Origin: Pseudonocardiales bacterium
Lineage (GTDB): Bacteria > Actinomycetota > Actinomycetes > Mycobacteriales > Pseudonocardiaceae
DNA: 64,000 bases
Direction of reading: 5' to 3'
Assembly (NCBI GenBank): GCA_019244165.1
Contig: JAFATA010000005.1
Location: 1 to 64,000 of the forward strand
The position numbers and the translations under genes were made by a program. Below are positions 41,575 to 49,892 of this stretch, one piece after another; within the stretch, counting starts at the first letter, position 1; each line of letters starts with the position of its first letter. Below the pieces are notes generated by a model. It had not been told where the DNA came from and searched no databases. It saw only the letters and a list, made by a program, of their open reading frames with translations.

Positions 41575-42807
41575 TCAATGCAGAGCAACGCCAACAGTGG
41601 TGTTGGTTTCCAGCTGTACCCGCTGCCCGGTGGGGGTGATGGTGAATAACCAACGCTCGACTCCGGGGCTTCCGGCGTCCAGCCACCAGCGGCAGGCCGC
41701 CTCGACCTCATCCCACAGCCGCCGCGGCCCGGCCTGGAGCACCGGGAACTCGTCCTGGTCAGCAGTGGGGCTGGTATGGGTCAGCTTGGCCCAGGACCCC
41801 CAGGGATCTACCAACCACAGCACACCCACCGGCTCACTGGGCTCCCAGGGGTAGTACCGCCACTGGCACCCCGGTACACGCTGGCCGATGGCAATCCGTG
41901 CACCGTGCGGCCCAGTGACGTGGTGGGGATGCAGCGTGGTGACTCGAGCGGCAATGACCCGAGTGGCGATGCGCCGGGGGTTGCTCACAGCATCCATCGC
42001 GGGTTTGACAGCGCCCCGGGTTGCCCGCTGCTCCCGCAACCACATGAAGCTGCTTTCCGCCACGATCCTGCCGCTGGCGGTGCCATCCTCGGCCACCGTG
42101 AGCACTAACAACCCGCCCGCTTAGGTGTCTGCCCACGGCACCACGATCCGCCCACCCGGCCGGGTCTGCTGCACCCAGGCGTACGAGACCCGGTTGCAGG
42201 CCGCAGTGACGATCACCCGGTCATACGGGGCGCCGGGCGGGTAGCCGAGCGCACCCTCACCAGTGGCCACGGTCACCGCCCCGAACCCGGCCTCCGACAG
42301 CGCTTTCCTGGCGTGGGTAGCGATCTCCGGATCAATCTCGATACTGATGACCTGCCCAGCACCGAGGCGATGAGCCAGCAACGCTGCGTTATACCCCGCC
42401 CCGGTACCTACCTCAAGCACCCGATGCCCCTCGCGCACATCAAGTGCCGCCAGCATCACCGCGACAATAACCGGGCCCGACGCCGAGCTGGAGGGCAGCG
42501 AACCCCGACCACCAGGACCAGCCGGGCACCCATCATCGACCTGCGTCACCACACCATCGTCTGCTGCGTAGGCCAACCGCAACCACCGATCCGGGCCCTG
42601 CTCGCGATCCAGCGGCACATAAGCCGGCGAACCACCATCCTCATGGTTGGTCACCCACACCGTGTCGGGAAGAAACTCATGCCGTGGCACCGCCAGCAGC
42701 GACGGCTGCCACGGTGCGACCGCGGCCCGCCACCCCGCCACGAACTCATCGGCCAATACCGCGTCCACCATCTGCCGCCGCAGCTGCCCAGGCTGCTCAC
42801 CGCGCAT
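41575..42807 (-). pseudogene. PCMT-like methyltransferase interrupted by one in-frame stop
   Basis: Start ATG 42807 (or GTG 42810). The first 229 codons give an isoaspartyl-methyltransferase-like protein: LRRQMVDAVLADEF, AVPRHEFLPDTVW, TSS-like PSSSASGP, the SAM motif VLEVGTGAGYNAALLAHRLG and APYDRVIVTAACNRV. A TAA at about 42121 follows PGGRIVVPWADT. The same frame then continues at once AGGLLVLTVAEDGTASGRIV to 41575, the normal C-terminal domain. Relatives of about 400 residues are found with graspetide and FxLD peptide systems and on AICEs. It is either dead by one mutation or translated by readthrough. Confidence 0.72.
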
Positions 42808-42959
42808 CACTTCTTCTCGCGCTCACCTGGCCGTTCCTCGGGCTCGTCTGGCTTCTCATGCTTACCGGGCTGACGATGCGGGAACGGTTGCTCCGGCTTA
42901 TGACCATCGTGAATCGGGTTTGGTTGCGGCGTTGGCTCATCGTGCCTGCCCATACTCAT
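42807..42959 (-). CDS. 50-residue His/Pro/Glu-rich peptide upstream of the methyltransferase
   Basis: The frame starts MSMGRHDEPTPQPNPIHDG and ends in a charged tail EERPGEREKK. It has no hydrophobic core and looks unfolded. GGGGGG lies just before ATG 42959, and its TGA overlaps the methyltransferase start (GTGATG), so translation is coupled. It could be the methyltransferase's peptide substrate or only a coupling leader. It is below common length cutoffs. Confidence 0.5.
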   Translation of the reverse strand: MSMGRHDEPTPQPNPIHDGHKPEQPFPHRQPGKHEKPDEPEERPGEREKK

Positions 42960-43037
42960 CACCCCCCAACCCGCTCAGGTGCACCCGGTATACCGCACAC
43001 CCGACCCCACCGACCAGGCCCCGGCCGTCCGGCGGTA

Positions 43038-43057
43038 GGTAGTGGCGGGCCACTACC
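43038..43057. promoter_or_regulatory. 20-bp inverted repeat in the 42960-43148 intergenic region
   Basis: GGTAGTGG and CCACTACC are exact inverted arms around CGGG. It lies about 80 bp before the 50-residue peptide gene and after the end of the XRE-ImmA/IrrE gene, so it can be that gene's terminator or an operator of the peptide operon. Confidence 0.45.
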
Positions 43058-43148
43058 GGGTAGAACCCCTACAGCGCTGCCCCGCACCTGACCCCGCTAC
43101 AGCGCCCTGGGGACGAGCTGAGGAGCACCGTGCCATTGTCGGGCGCTT

Positions 43149-44297
43149 TTAAAGGAGGATTCGGTTAACAGGTGAACCTGTGGCCTGCTGCTTACGGCGA
43201 ACCGAGGCGAGATCTACCACATTGATCCCTCTCACGTGCCGTATAGGCGCGGACTCATGAGGCAGTTCGTCAATTCGCGCGTGACGATTAAGTACGTCCA
43301 TAACTAGAGTCTCCGACCACGCTGCGGATCGCGCCATAGCCTCCACGTTGGGCCCCGGACCGTGACTGATCTCAGCCAACTTGCGAAATGCGCGCGGCTT
43401 CTCGTAAGAAACAAATCCCGGCTCTTTCTTATTCCAACCCCTAGCGCTCATCTGCTTGTACAGGCTGACCGCTCGATCCTGGTCAATAAATCCCAGCTCG
43501 CGAGATCGTCGAATAAGATTCTTCACTGAGACACCCCATTCGGACTTGATTATTGCCAGCTGACTGAGAGTCGGATTTCGCAACAGAACCACGCCCATCG
43601 CTGCACGTGGAGTAAGCAGCTCAGACGCGAAGCTGTCCGCCTCGGCCTCGACAGTCGGTCTCCTGTTCACGTGACGGTGAAGTACTAGATGCCCGAGTTC
43701 ATGCGCTACACTGAATCTAAGACGGTCAGCCGGCGTCCCTGCCAGAATACCGATGATGGGACGATCACCGCTCCACGCACAAAATGCATCCATATGATCT
43801 TCAGAGCGGGGTATCCCAAGAACTGACACCCCAAGTCGTTCAACAGCCAACACCAAGTACGGGAGAGGCGAAAAATCATCAAAACCAAGTAGCTGACGCA
43901 TACGCCCAGCCGCCTCAGCGGGCCTCGCGTCCTGCATATCCTCCAAACCTGACATGAGTGGACTTGCGGACTGCTCAAGGCGATAATACTCCTCAAGGAT
44001 TGTCTGAGCCCACCGCATCACGGCTGTTTTCGACGCGGTCGTGAGCCGACTTCTCGCGCGTAACTGCGGAGATTGAGGGGCTAGCGCCGGCAGGGCAGGA
44101 CGAGCGAAGAAGTCAGACCTGACTCGTAGGGCCACTGCTAGCAGTTCAATGATCTCAGGATCAGCATCAGCTAAACCGTTTTCTATACGAGAGAGTCGAG
44201 ACTGGTTAAAGCCAGGCAACCCAACCTCGTCGATGAGCGCAGTGTGTGTAAACTGGAACATTTCACGCGCCTGCCTTATACGCTCACCAACGATCAT
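43149..44297 (-). CDS. XRE-ImmA/IrrE family metallopeptidase
   Basis: The 382-residue product joins an N-terminal helix-turn-helix (GERIRQAREMFQFTHTALIDEVGLPGFNQSRLSRIENG, about 4-45) to a zinc peptidase with SVAHELGHLVLHRHV (HExxH near 200) and a downstream Glu in VEAEADSFASELLTPR. Such proteins cleave repressors or antitoxin-like partners on stress signals. ATG 44297 overlaps the stop of its partner gene (ATGA). Base composition is visibly AT-richer than the surrounding element, so the pair is a late acquisition. Confidence 0.85.
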   Translation of the reverse strand: MIVGERIRQAREMFQFTHTALIDEVGLPGFNQSRLSRIENGLADADPEIIELLAVALRVRSDFFARPALPALAPQSPQLRARSRLTTASKTAVMRWAQTILEEYYRLEQSASPLMSGLEDMQDARPAEAAGRMRQLLGFDDFSPLPYLVLAVERLGVSVLGIPRSEDHMDAFCAWSGDRPIIGILAGTPADRLRFSVAHELGHLVLHRHVNRRPTVEAEADSFASELLTPRAAMGVVLLRNPTLSQLAIIKSEWGVSVKNLIRRSRELGFIDQDRAVSLYKQMSARGWNKKEPGFVSYEKPRAFRKLAEISHGPGPNVEAMARSAAWSETLVMDVLNRHARIDELPHESAPIRHVRGINVVDLASVRRKQQATGSPVNRILL

Positions 44298-44908
44298 CCC
44301 GCTCCCTCATCTCCCAACCTTGGGTACTCAATAGTCGGACGAAGCCCGTCGAGGTCGGCGGCACGGAGCGATGCCATGTGCTCGCTCAGCGGCCCCCTCC
44401 AGTCCAGCTGCAAACTATCCCTGCGATGACTTCCCCCGATAGGACGAACCAGCGTCAGAGGATCGACCAGTGTTCCAGCATCGTCCCTCCAAAGCAGGAG
44501 AAGGTTGTCCTGTTCCATCCCGTCGAGGGTCGGATCCTGCTCCTGCCTCCAGAAGCGCTGCTTGCGGCGAGAGCGCCCAGGAATGGGAACGATCACCTGA
44601 CCACTCGGCGTCAGGCTCGTCCTATAGATCCTGATCGCCACGGTCTTAAACCGAACGAGCAGGCCGGACATGGCGTGTAATGGCCGGCCTCCCCTCGGCG
44701 ACTCAACAAGTAACCCACACTCTTTGAGTTCATCTGCCGCCTTTCGCCGGGCCGCGTGGGCATAGAACCAAGGATCACGGGTACGACCCAACCCTTCGCG
44801 CTCGTGAAGACTAGCCGTACCCTCTAGGCCCACCCGCAGAGCCCTGAAGGTCGGCGTAATGATGGGCTGGATAACACGGAGCGTCTCCCGGTACGTCGCC
44901 ATGTGCAT
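44294..44908 (-). CDS. Uncharacterised partner of the XRE-ImmA/IrrE protein
   Basis: The 204-residue product (TPTFRALRVGLEGTASLHERE, ARRKAADELKECGLLVESPRGG, RSRRKQRFWRQEQDPTLDG, LLLLWRDDAGTLVDPLTLV) has no domain I recognise. In many such pairs the partner of an XRE-ImmA/IrrE protein is a toxin or effector held in check by it. The two genes overlap and share low GC. ATG at 44908 or 44902. The insertion of this pair appears to have removed most of a GntR gene on its right. Confidence 0.65.
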   Translation of the reverse strand: MHMATYRETLRVIQPIITPTFRALRVGLEGTASLHEREGLGRTRDPWFYAHAARRKAADELKECGLLVESPRGGRPLHAMSGLLVRFKTVAIRIYRTSLTPSGQVIVPIPGRSRRKQRFWRQEQDPTLDGMEQDNLLLLWRDDAGTLVDPLTLVRPIGGSHRRDSLQLDWRGPLSEHMASLRAADLDGLRPTIEYPRLGDEGAG

Positions 44909-44984
44909 ACGATGCCACCAAAATTCACTACCGTCCAGCGCACCTCATGACTCTCCGTATTGGCCACCTCCACGCAAGACAGCG

Positions 44985-45082
44985 GGTTCATCTTCGACGG
45001 ACCCCGCCACCTGTTCACCTACCGCGTACCCATGGACTGACCACCCACCATGGCCGACCAGTCCCAGGTCCTTCGAGCCGAA
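44985..45082 (+). pseudogene. Remnant 3' end of another GntR-family gene
   Basis: About 98 bp match 40347-40440 with few changes. They encode FIFDGPRHLFTYRVPMD, a stop, then MADQSQVLRAE. Upstream the match ends where AT-richer DNA of the XRE-ImmA/IrrE pair begins. It is a fragment of a paralogue of GntR 2. Confidence 0.75.
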
Positions 45083-45094
45083 GCGTCAAGGCCT

Positions 45095-46363
45095 TCAGGT
45101 TGATCTCACCGTGCGTGGGCGTTTGGGCATCTTGGCGCCCAGCACTTCGGCGGCCCGTTGGTCGGAGGCGGCGACCCAGGCGGCGTAGACGCGCAGGGTG
45201 GTTGCGCCTCCTCCGCCGTGGCCGAGCCGGCCAGAGACGGTGGCGAGGTCGACGCCGGCGGCAAGCAGCTCGGTGGCGCTGTAGTGCCGCAGGGCGTGCA
45301 GGTGGGTGGTGATACCCACCTCGGCGGCCATGGCGGTGTATCGGTGGGTGACCCAGTCGGGGTGCAGCGGCTGGCTGTGGGCGGGGTCGTTGGAGAACAG
45401 GTACCACTCGTCGATGGTGGCCACGCCGAGCAGGGTGGCCCGCTGCCGCGCCCGGTCGCGGTGCTCGGCGAGCACCGTGGTGGTGTCCGGGTCAAGCGCG
45501 ATGCGGCGCATCTGGTGCGTCTTGGTGTCTTTTTCGATCTTGCGGCCTCGGCGTTGGATGTAGCTGCGGCGGATCTCGAGGACCTGGCGGTCGAGGTGCA
45601 CGTGCCGCCAGCGCAGCGCGAGTGCCTCGCCGCGGCGCATCCCGGTGGTCATGACCAGCCAGACCAGGGTGCCCCACGTCTCGTCCTGTGCCCAGGCCGC
45701 GGTGATAAGGCGCCCCGCCTGCTCGGGGGTCGGCGGGTCGGGGTGCGGCGGTGGCGGCTTGGGGCGGCGGGCGGCGCGGGCGGGGTTGACGCTGACCCAC
45801 TCCCACCGCAGGGCCGCCTCGAGTGCGCCGCTGAGGATGGCGTGCAGCACGAGCACCGAGGAGGCCGCCAGGGGCCGGCACTCGTGCGGGCGGCACTGGG
45901 CCTGGGCGCAGTCATGCTCGCCGGGCCGGCGGTGCTCGAGGAAGGGCCGCCCGTCGCAGCGGGCCCGGCAGCGGCGCAGCTCGCCATAGAAGCGCTCGAT
46001 CCCGGGCGGGGTGAGCCTGGTCAGCGGCAGCGCGCCGAGCGCGGGGCGGATGAACCGGTCGATAAGCCCGGCGTAGTTGTCCCGGGTGGTGGCGGAGAGC
46101 TCCGCGCCGGGCAGCCACTCCTCGAGCAGCGCGCCCAGGCTGGCCCGGGTCCGGCTGGCCTTCTTCTCATCGACCTGGCCGAGGAGCTTGGTGCGCAGCT
46201 TCTCGGCCTCCTTCTGGCTCTCGCGGGTGCCGCACAGCCATAGCCGTTTGCCGGTGACCGGGTCGGTACCGGCCGAGACCCGAACCAGCCAGGCGTTGCC
46301 ACGTCGCTGCACGCTTCCCCGCGCACGTCTCTGAGCCACGTGCCGGACGGTACTGGTGAACAT
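45095..46363 (-). CDS. int: Tyrosine site-specific integrase of the 26-kb element
   Basis: The 422-residue protein has the AICE integrase layout. An N-terminal segment (GSVQRRGNAWLVRVSAGTDPVTG) is followed by a SAM-like domain with a Cys-rich insertion (CDGRPFLEHRRPGEHDC...CRPHECRP). The catalytic domain has Arg in TTGMRRGEALALRW (about 240), Lys in DTKTHQMRR (about 285), HALRH (about 355), GRLGHG and the nucleophile Tyr in LRVYAAW (about 390). All catalytic residues are present. It begins 47 bp from the attachment repeat at the tRNA and should drive integration and, with Xis, excision. Confidence 0.92.
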   Translation of the reverse strand: MFTSTVRHVAQRRARGSVQRRGNAWLVRVSAGTDPVTGKRLWLCGTRESQKEAEKLRTKLLGQVDEKKASRTRASLGALLEEWLPGAELSATTRDNYAGLIDRFIRPALGALPLTRLTPPGIERFYGELRRCRARCDGRPFLEHRRPGEHDCAQAQCRPHECRPLAASSVLVLHAILSGALEAALRWEWVSVNPARAARRPKPPPPHPDPPTPEQAGRLITAAWAQDETWGTLVWLVMTTGMRRGEALALRWRHVHLDRQVLEIRRSYIQRRGRKIEKDTKTHQMRRIALDPDTTTVLAEHRDRARQRATLLGVATIDEWYLFSNDPAHSQPLHPDWVTHRYTAMAAEVGITTHLHALRHYSATELLAAGVDLATVSGRLGHGGGGATTLRVYAAWVAASDQRAAEVLGAKMPKRPRTVRST

Positions 46364-46409
46364 CGTGGTGAACAGCCGGCCTGTACCAGCCTCCCACAGG
46401 ACGGGAAAA

Positions 46410-46467
46410 CGCTGGTCAGGGGTGGAGCCGCCTCGGGGAGTCGAACCCCGGACCTGCTCATTACGAG
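46410..46467. other. Right attachment site of the 26-kb element, within tRNA-Thr
   Basis: The same 58 bp as 20007-20064. From 46423 on it is the 3' part of the tRNA (acceptor strand, T-arm, variable loop, anticodon stem); 46410-46422 lies just outside. Because the repeat restores the tRNA 3' end, integration does not destroy the tRNA. Confidence 0.88.
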
Positions 46468-46499
46468 TGAGCCGCTCTGACCGACTGAGCTAAGGCGGC
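46423..46499 (-). tRNA. tRNA-Thr (anticodon CGT)
   Basis: The 74-nt cloverleaf has acceptor GCCGCCT pairing with AGGCGGC, D-arm GCTC/GAGC, anticodon stem GCTCA/TGAGC with loop CTCGTAA (anticodon CGT), T-arm CGGGG-TTCGACT-CCCCG, discriminator T and an encoded CCA (46423-46425). It reads ACG codons. It is the insertion target of the element. Confidence 0.96.
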
Positions 46500-46543
46500 G
46501 ATGCCGCTCGGCGGCAGCCACTAGTGTAGCGAGCGTACGGGCT

Positions 46544-47740
46544 TTACCCCTGGCCGGCCTGGTGGCTGTGCAATGCGCTGGTCAGCGCCTCGATGGCGAT
46601 CCGGGGCTTGACGTTGAGCCCCAGTGCCTCGCGGCAGCGCAGGACTGCCTCCAGCATCCGGAGCAGCGATTCGGGACTACAGCGGGCGGCGAGGGTGGTG
46701 ATGTCGGCGGCATGATCGGGGTGGGTCAGGGCTACCGTGGCGCTCCACCGGGTGACCAGGGTGTCGCGGTAGAAGCCGGCCAGGTCGACCAGGGCGCGGT
46801 CCAGCGCATCGCGCTGGGTGCGGGTGGCCCGGGAGCGCTGCCGGCGTTCCAACTCCCGGAGAGCGCCCTTGGCGCCTCGGGTTGCTGCCGCGGCGCCCTT
46901 CCCGGTTCCGCCGGCCCCCAGGGCCGTCTCCAGTTCCTCGGTCTCGGCCGCATTGCGAGCCGCAGTCAGGCCGCCTGCCTCCGATTCGGCGGCCTCGAGC
47001 AGCTCATCAGCCAGCGCGAACACATCTGCGAGGGAGCGCAGCGTGCTCGGTACCCGCAGCACCGCCTCCCGGCGAGCCCGGGCCTGCGGATCAGTGGCGA
47101 GCCGTCGGGCGCGGCCGACGTGGCCGCCACACACCGAGGCAGCCCAGCGCGCGGTGTCGGCGTCCACCCCGTCCCGCCTCACCAGCACGTCGGCGACCGC
47201 CGTGGTGGGCGGCGTCCGCAGCCGCACCGGCCGGCAGCGTGAGCGCAGTGTCACCGCGATGTCATCGGGGTGATCCGAGGGCGCGCAGAGCAGGAACACG
47301 GTCCGCGGTGGGGGCTCCTCGACGGCCTTGAGCAGGGCGTTGGCCGCGCCCTCGGTGAGCCGGTCGGCGTCCTCGATGAGCAGCACCTGCCACCGGCCTA
47401 TCGAGGGCCGGCGGGAGGCGTCAAGGACCAGCGTGCGCATGTCCGCCACCGAGATGGACAGGCCTTCGGGGACGACGTGACGGACGTCGGGGTGGGTGCC
47501 GGCCAACGTGCTCCGGCAGCCCTGGCAGGCACCGCACCCCGGCCCGGTCTGCGTGTCGGTGCACTGCAGCGCGGCAGCGAAGGCCCGTGCCGCGACCGAC
47601 CGACCGCTGCCGGGGGGGCCGGTGAACAGCCAGGCATGGGTCATCGCCCCCACCGATCCGGTGGCGGCTGCCGACCGGGCCGCCTCGATCAGGACGGCAA
47701 CCGCCGGATCCTGCCCCACCAGCTCGGCCCACACGCTCAT
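46544..47740 (-). CDS. holB: DNA polymerase III, delta' subunit
   Basis: The 398-residue AAA+ clamp-loader subunit starts MSVWAELVGQDPAVAVL. It has a P-loop-like GPPGSGRS in which the catalytic Lys is Arg, as usual for the non-hydrolysing delta'. A zinc module follows (CTDTQTGPGCGACQGC, about 60-76), then VLLIEDADRLTEGAANALLKAVEEPPP and SRCRPVRL (sensor 1). It opens the sliding clamp with the other subunits. An Ala/Gly-rich insertion near 270-300 is of the actinobacterial kind. Its start overlaps the stop of the MFS gene upstream. Confidence 0.92.
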   Translation of the reverse strand: MSVWAELVGQDPAVAVLIEAARSAAATGSVGAMTHAWLFTGPPGSGRSVAARAFAAALQCTDTQTGPGCGACQGCRSTLAGTHPDVRHVVPEGLSISVADMRTLVLDASRRPSIGRWQVLLIEDADRLTEGAANALLKAVEEPPPRTVFLLCAPSDHPDDIAVTLRSRCRPVRLRTPPTTAVADVLVRRDGVDADTARWAASVCGGHVGRARRLATDPQARARREAVLRVPSTLRSLADVFALADELLEAAESEAGGLTAARNAAETEELETALGAGGTGKGAAAATRGAKGALRELERRQRSRATRTQRDALDRALVDLAGFYRDTLVTRWSATVALTHPDHAADITTLAARCSPESLLRMLEAVLRCREALGLNVKPRIAIEALTSALHSHQAGQG

Positions 47741-49152
47741 CGCCGGCCTGCCGGGGAGTCAGACAGCGCCGGGGAGTCAGACCGGGAAGGCCCGCGCAGT
47801 GCGGTGCGCAGGTCGGCCAGCAGCGACCCGTCTAGCCGGTCGTCCATCTGGCGGTGCGCGAGTAGGCCGACGACGGCCGCCAACAGCCCGGCGCACAGCA
47901 GCACGGGGCGGGTGCCATCAATGGTCATCCGCTCGTTGAACAGGGTGATGGTGCGCTGCTGGACCAACCCGACCACGAACGGGACCAGGGCCATCGAAGC
48001 CAGCAGGTCTAGCCGAACCAGCGACTGGACGAACGCGATGGTGCGGCCCCGCATCTCATCGGTGACCTGAGCCCCGATGATGGTCAGACCGGTCAGGAAC
48101 GCCACACCCCCGGCACAGCCCACCAGGATGACGGCGAGCAGGGCGACGATCAGCTGCGGTGCCAGCGCCACGATGACCAGCGCCAGCCCAGCCGCCACGA
48201 TCGCCAGCCCGAACAACCCGCGGTGCCGGACCCGGCGGGCCGCCAGTGGCGTGAGCGCCATACCCAGACCAAGACCGACGAACAGCGACGCGAACAGCAG
48301 CCCGTAGGCGGCGTTGCCACCGCCCAGGCTGGTGGAGTAGAGCTTCGCGCACGCGATGACGGCCCCGCCCGCGGCGAAGGCGCCGAGGATCCCGATGACC
48401 AGGCCGCGGACCAGAGGTGTGCCGCGGACAAAGGCCACCCCGTCGCGCAACATGGCGAGCAGTCCGGGTTGGACATCACGCCGGGTCACAGCCCGGCCCG
48501 AGATCTCCGGGATCCGGGTTCCGACTGTGAGCGCACAGCAGGCGTAGGCGATGCCGTTGAGGCTCAGCGCCAGGTAGGCCGATTCTTCGGCACTATGGAC
48601 CAGTACCGGGCTCAGTTTCGACAGCGCGGTGAATATTCCCGAAGCGACCAGGACGGCCAGACCGTAAGTCATGATCAGGGAGAGTTGGTTGGCGGTCTCG
48701 ACCTGGTCGGGGCGGCGCAGCAGATTGGGGATCGAGGCGTCCTTGGCCGGGATCCAGAACAAGGCGCAGAGCTCGATGAGGAAGGTCGCCGTGAACAGCC
48801 AGGCCAGCGTTGCGACCAGTGGGATAGACAGGAACAGGGCAGCCCGCAGCACGTCACAGACCACCATCACGTGCCGGCGGTCCAGCTTGTCGGCCAGTGC
48901 CCCGGCCAACGGACCGAGCACCATCGCCGGCAGCAGCTTGGTGGCGACCACCCCGCCGAGCGCGAAGCTCTGCGCCTGGTAGCCGCTCGTCAGCTGGGTG
49001 GCCAGCGCGGACAGCGCCAGCAGCGACTGCCACTCCGCGGTCGCGGTGATGGCGGTGACGCCCCAGAGCCGGCGGAAGGCGGGAATGGCCAGTACCCCGC
49101 GCACCCGCTGCGCGGTGGACCCCGCCCGGTCGTGCTCGGCTCGCTGGCCCAT
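47737..49152 (-). CDS. MFS transporter, the membrane half of the MFS-dTMP kinase type
   Basis: The 471-residue protein has about twelve membrane helices (LALSALATQLTSGYQ, ALADKLDRRHVMVV, GVAFVRGTPLVRGLVIGILGAFA). In many actinobacteria this transporter is fused to thymidylate kinase and lies directly upstream of the delta' gene. Here the protein stops after DGSLLADLRTALRG, exactly where the kinase would start, and overlaps holB. ATG 49152 follows GGAG. The long open frame to 49536 has no transporter sequence and is not used. Substrate unknown. Confidence 0.82.
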   Translation of the reverse strand: MGQRAEHDRAGSTAQRVRGVLAIPAFRRLWGVTAITATAEWQSLLALSALATQLTSGYQAQSFALGGVVATKLLPAMVLGPLAGALADKLDRRHVMVVCDVLRAALFLSIPLVATLAWLFTATFLIELCALFWIPAKDASIPNLLRRPDQVETANQLSLIMTYGLAVLVASGIFTALSKLSPVLVHSAEESAYLALSLNGIAYACCALTVGTRIPEISGRAVTRRDVQPGLLAMLRDGVAFVRGTPLVRGLVIGILGAFAAGGAVIACAKLYSTSLGGGNAAYGLLFASLFVGLGLGMALTPLAARRVRHRGLFGLAIVAAGLALVIVALAPQLIVALLAVILVGCAGGVAFLTGLTIIGAQVTDEMRGRTIAFVQSLVRLDLLASMALVPFVVGLVQQRTITLFNERMTIDGTRPVLLCAGLLAAVVGLLAHRQMDDRLDGSLLADLRTALRGPSRSDSPALSDSPAGRR

Positions 49153-49226
49153 GCTGCTCCACGTGGTTAGCGGTGATGGCGCATTACCGTTATATCCGAA
49201 TCGAGTTAAGCAAGTCTGTGTCCTCC

Positions 49227-49793
49227 TCAGCCCTTCAGGGGCGGCAGGTTGTCGATGACGGCCTCGGCGAACTCCCTCGCCGCGCCACAGGGGTCCTCGT
49301 GACCCGGGCGCAGCGACGTGAACCGGACGATCAGTGTCTGCGCGTTGGCCGCGGCGACCCGGTAGTAGCAGCTGGCGCCGTCCACGTCGTCCTTGGTGCG
49401 GATCGCTGGCTGCCCCCCCACCTGGGTGATTTCGAGGACCGGGATCGCGTTTCGCTGGCGATAGACATTGCGCAGCACGTCGTTGCCGATGTCCACGAAC
49501 ACGGCGAACTCGCGGGTGTGTGCCTTGTCGCTCCACTCACATCCGGTGTTGCCAAGGGCATTCTTGGGTTCGCCGGGCTGGTCGATCTGGTTGGCCTCCA
49601 GTTGCGCTGGGGTAAGCAACAAGCATGGCGCAATAGCGGTCAGGTCCTTGGGATTTCGTACCGGCGGGATCGGACCATCCGGCGTGGGGGCCGACGGTCC
49701 CGGCACCGCGTCGGCATCGTTGGGCTGCTCACCGCTCGCCGAGCAACCGGCCAACACAGCGACCGATGCCAGCACAGCCAAGACGGCACGCAT
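49227..49793 (-). CDS. DUF3558-type lipoprotein
   Basis: The 188-residue precursor has a lipoprotein signal (MRAVLAVLASVAVLAGC, lipobox LAGC) and, after a Pro-rich spacer, a DUF3558 domain: NPKDLTAIAPCLLLTPAQL and a second Cys in GNTGCEWSD, with ASCYYRVA and GPDPCGAA-like EDPCGAAREFAEAVI. It should be anchored to the outer face of the membrane. ATG 49793 is chosen because it begins the signal. The family has no known biochemical role. Confidence 0.82.
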   Translation of the reverse strand: MRAVLAVLASVAVLAGCSASGEQPNDADAVPGPSAPTPDGPIPPVRNPKDLTAIAPCLLLTPAQLEANQIDQPGEPKNALGNTGCEWSDKAHTREFAVFVDIGNDVLRNVYRQRNAIPVLEITQVGGQPAIRTKDDVDGASCYYRVAAANAQTLIVRFTSLRPGHEDPCGAAREFAEAVIDNLPPLKG

Positions 49794-49892
49794 CACAGCT
49801 CCCAAGCGCAGGCAACCCCCAAGTACCAGGGCGAGGAGTTTGCCATGCACCCGCACCCTGCCGGTTCAGCGGGGTAGGCCAGTGGCTGGAGG

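Larger units (their letters stand above)
20007..46467. mobile_element. 26.4-kb integrative (AICE/ICE-like) element at tRNA-Thr(CGT)
   Basis: The bounds are the perfect 58-bp repeats at 20007-20064 and 46410-46467. The element holds an intact tyrosine integrase next to the tRNA, an FtsK/TraB-type translocase, DUF2637-like and other membrane proteins, a MerR-like excisionase candidate, GntR regulators, WhiB, ECF sigma and SsgA-like genes. AICEs move as double-stranded DNA with TraB alone, and this gene set fits that. No RepSA, RepAM or prim-pol replication gene is recognised; the winged-helix gene at 25275 with adjacent repeats is the best substitute. Cargo includes a STAND NTPase and an XRE-ImmA/IrrE pair. 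Confidence 0.85.

Noticed and set aside
41575-42807. The PCMT-like methyltransferase as the missing enzyme of the FxLD locus at 8 kb
   Set aside because: It lies 33 kb away inside a separate integrative element with its own coupled peptide; nothing links it to the FxLD precursor.
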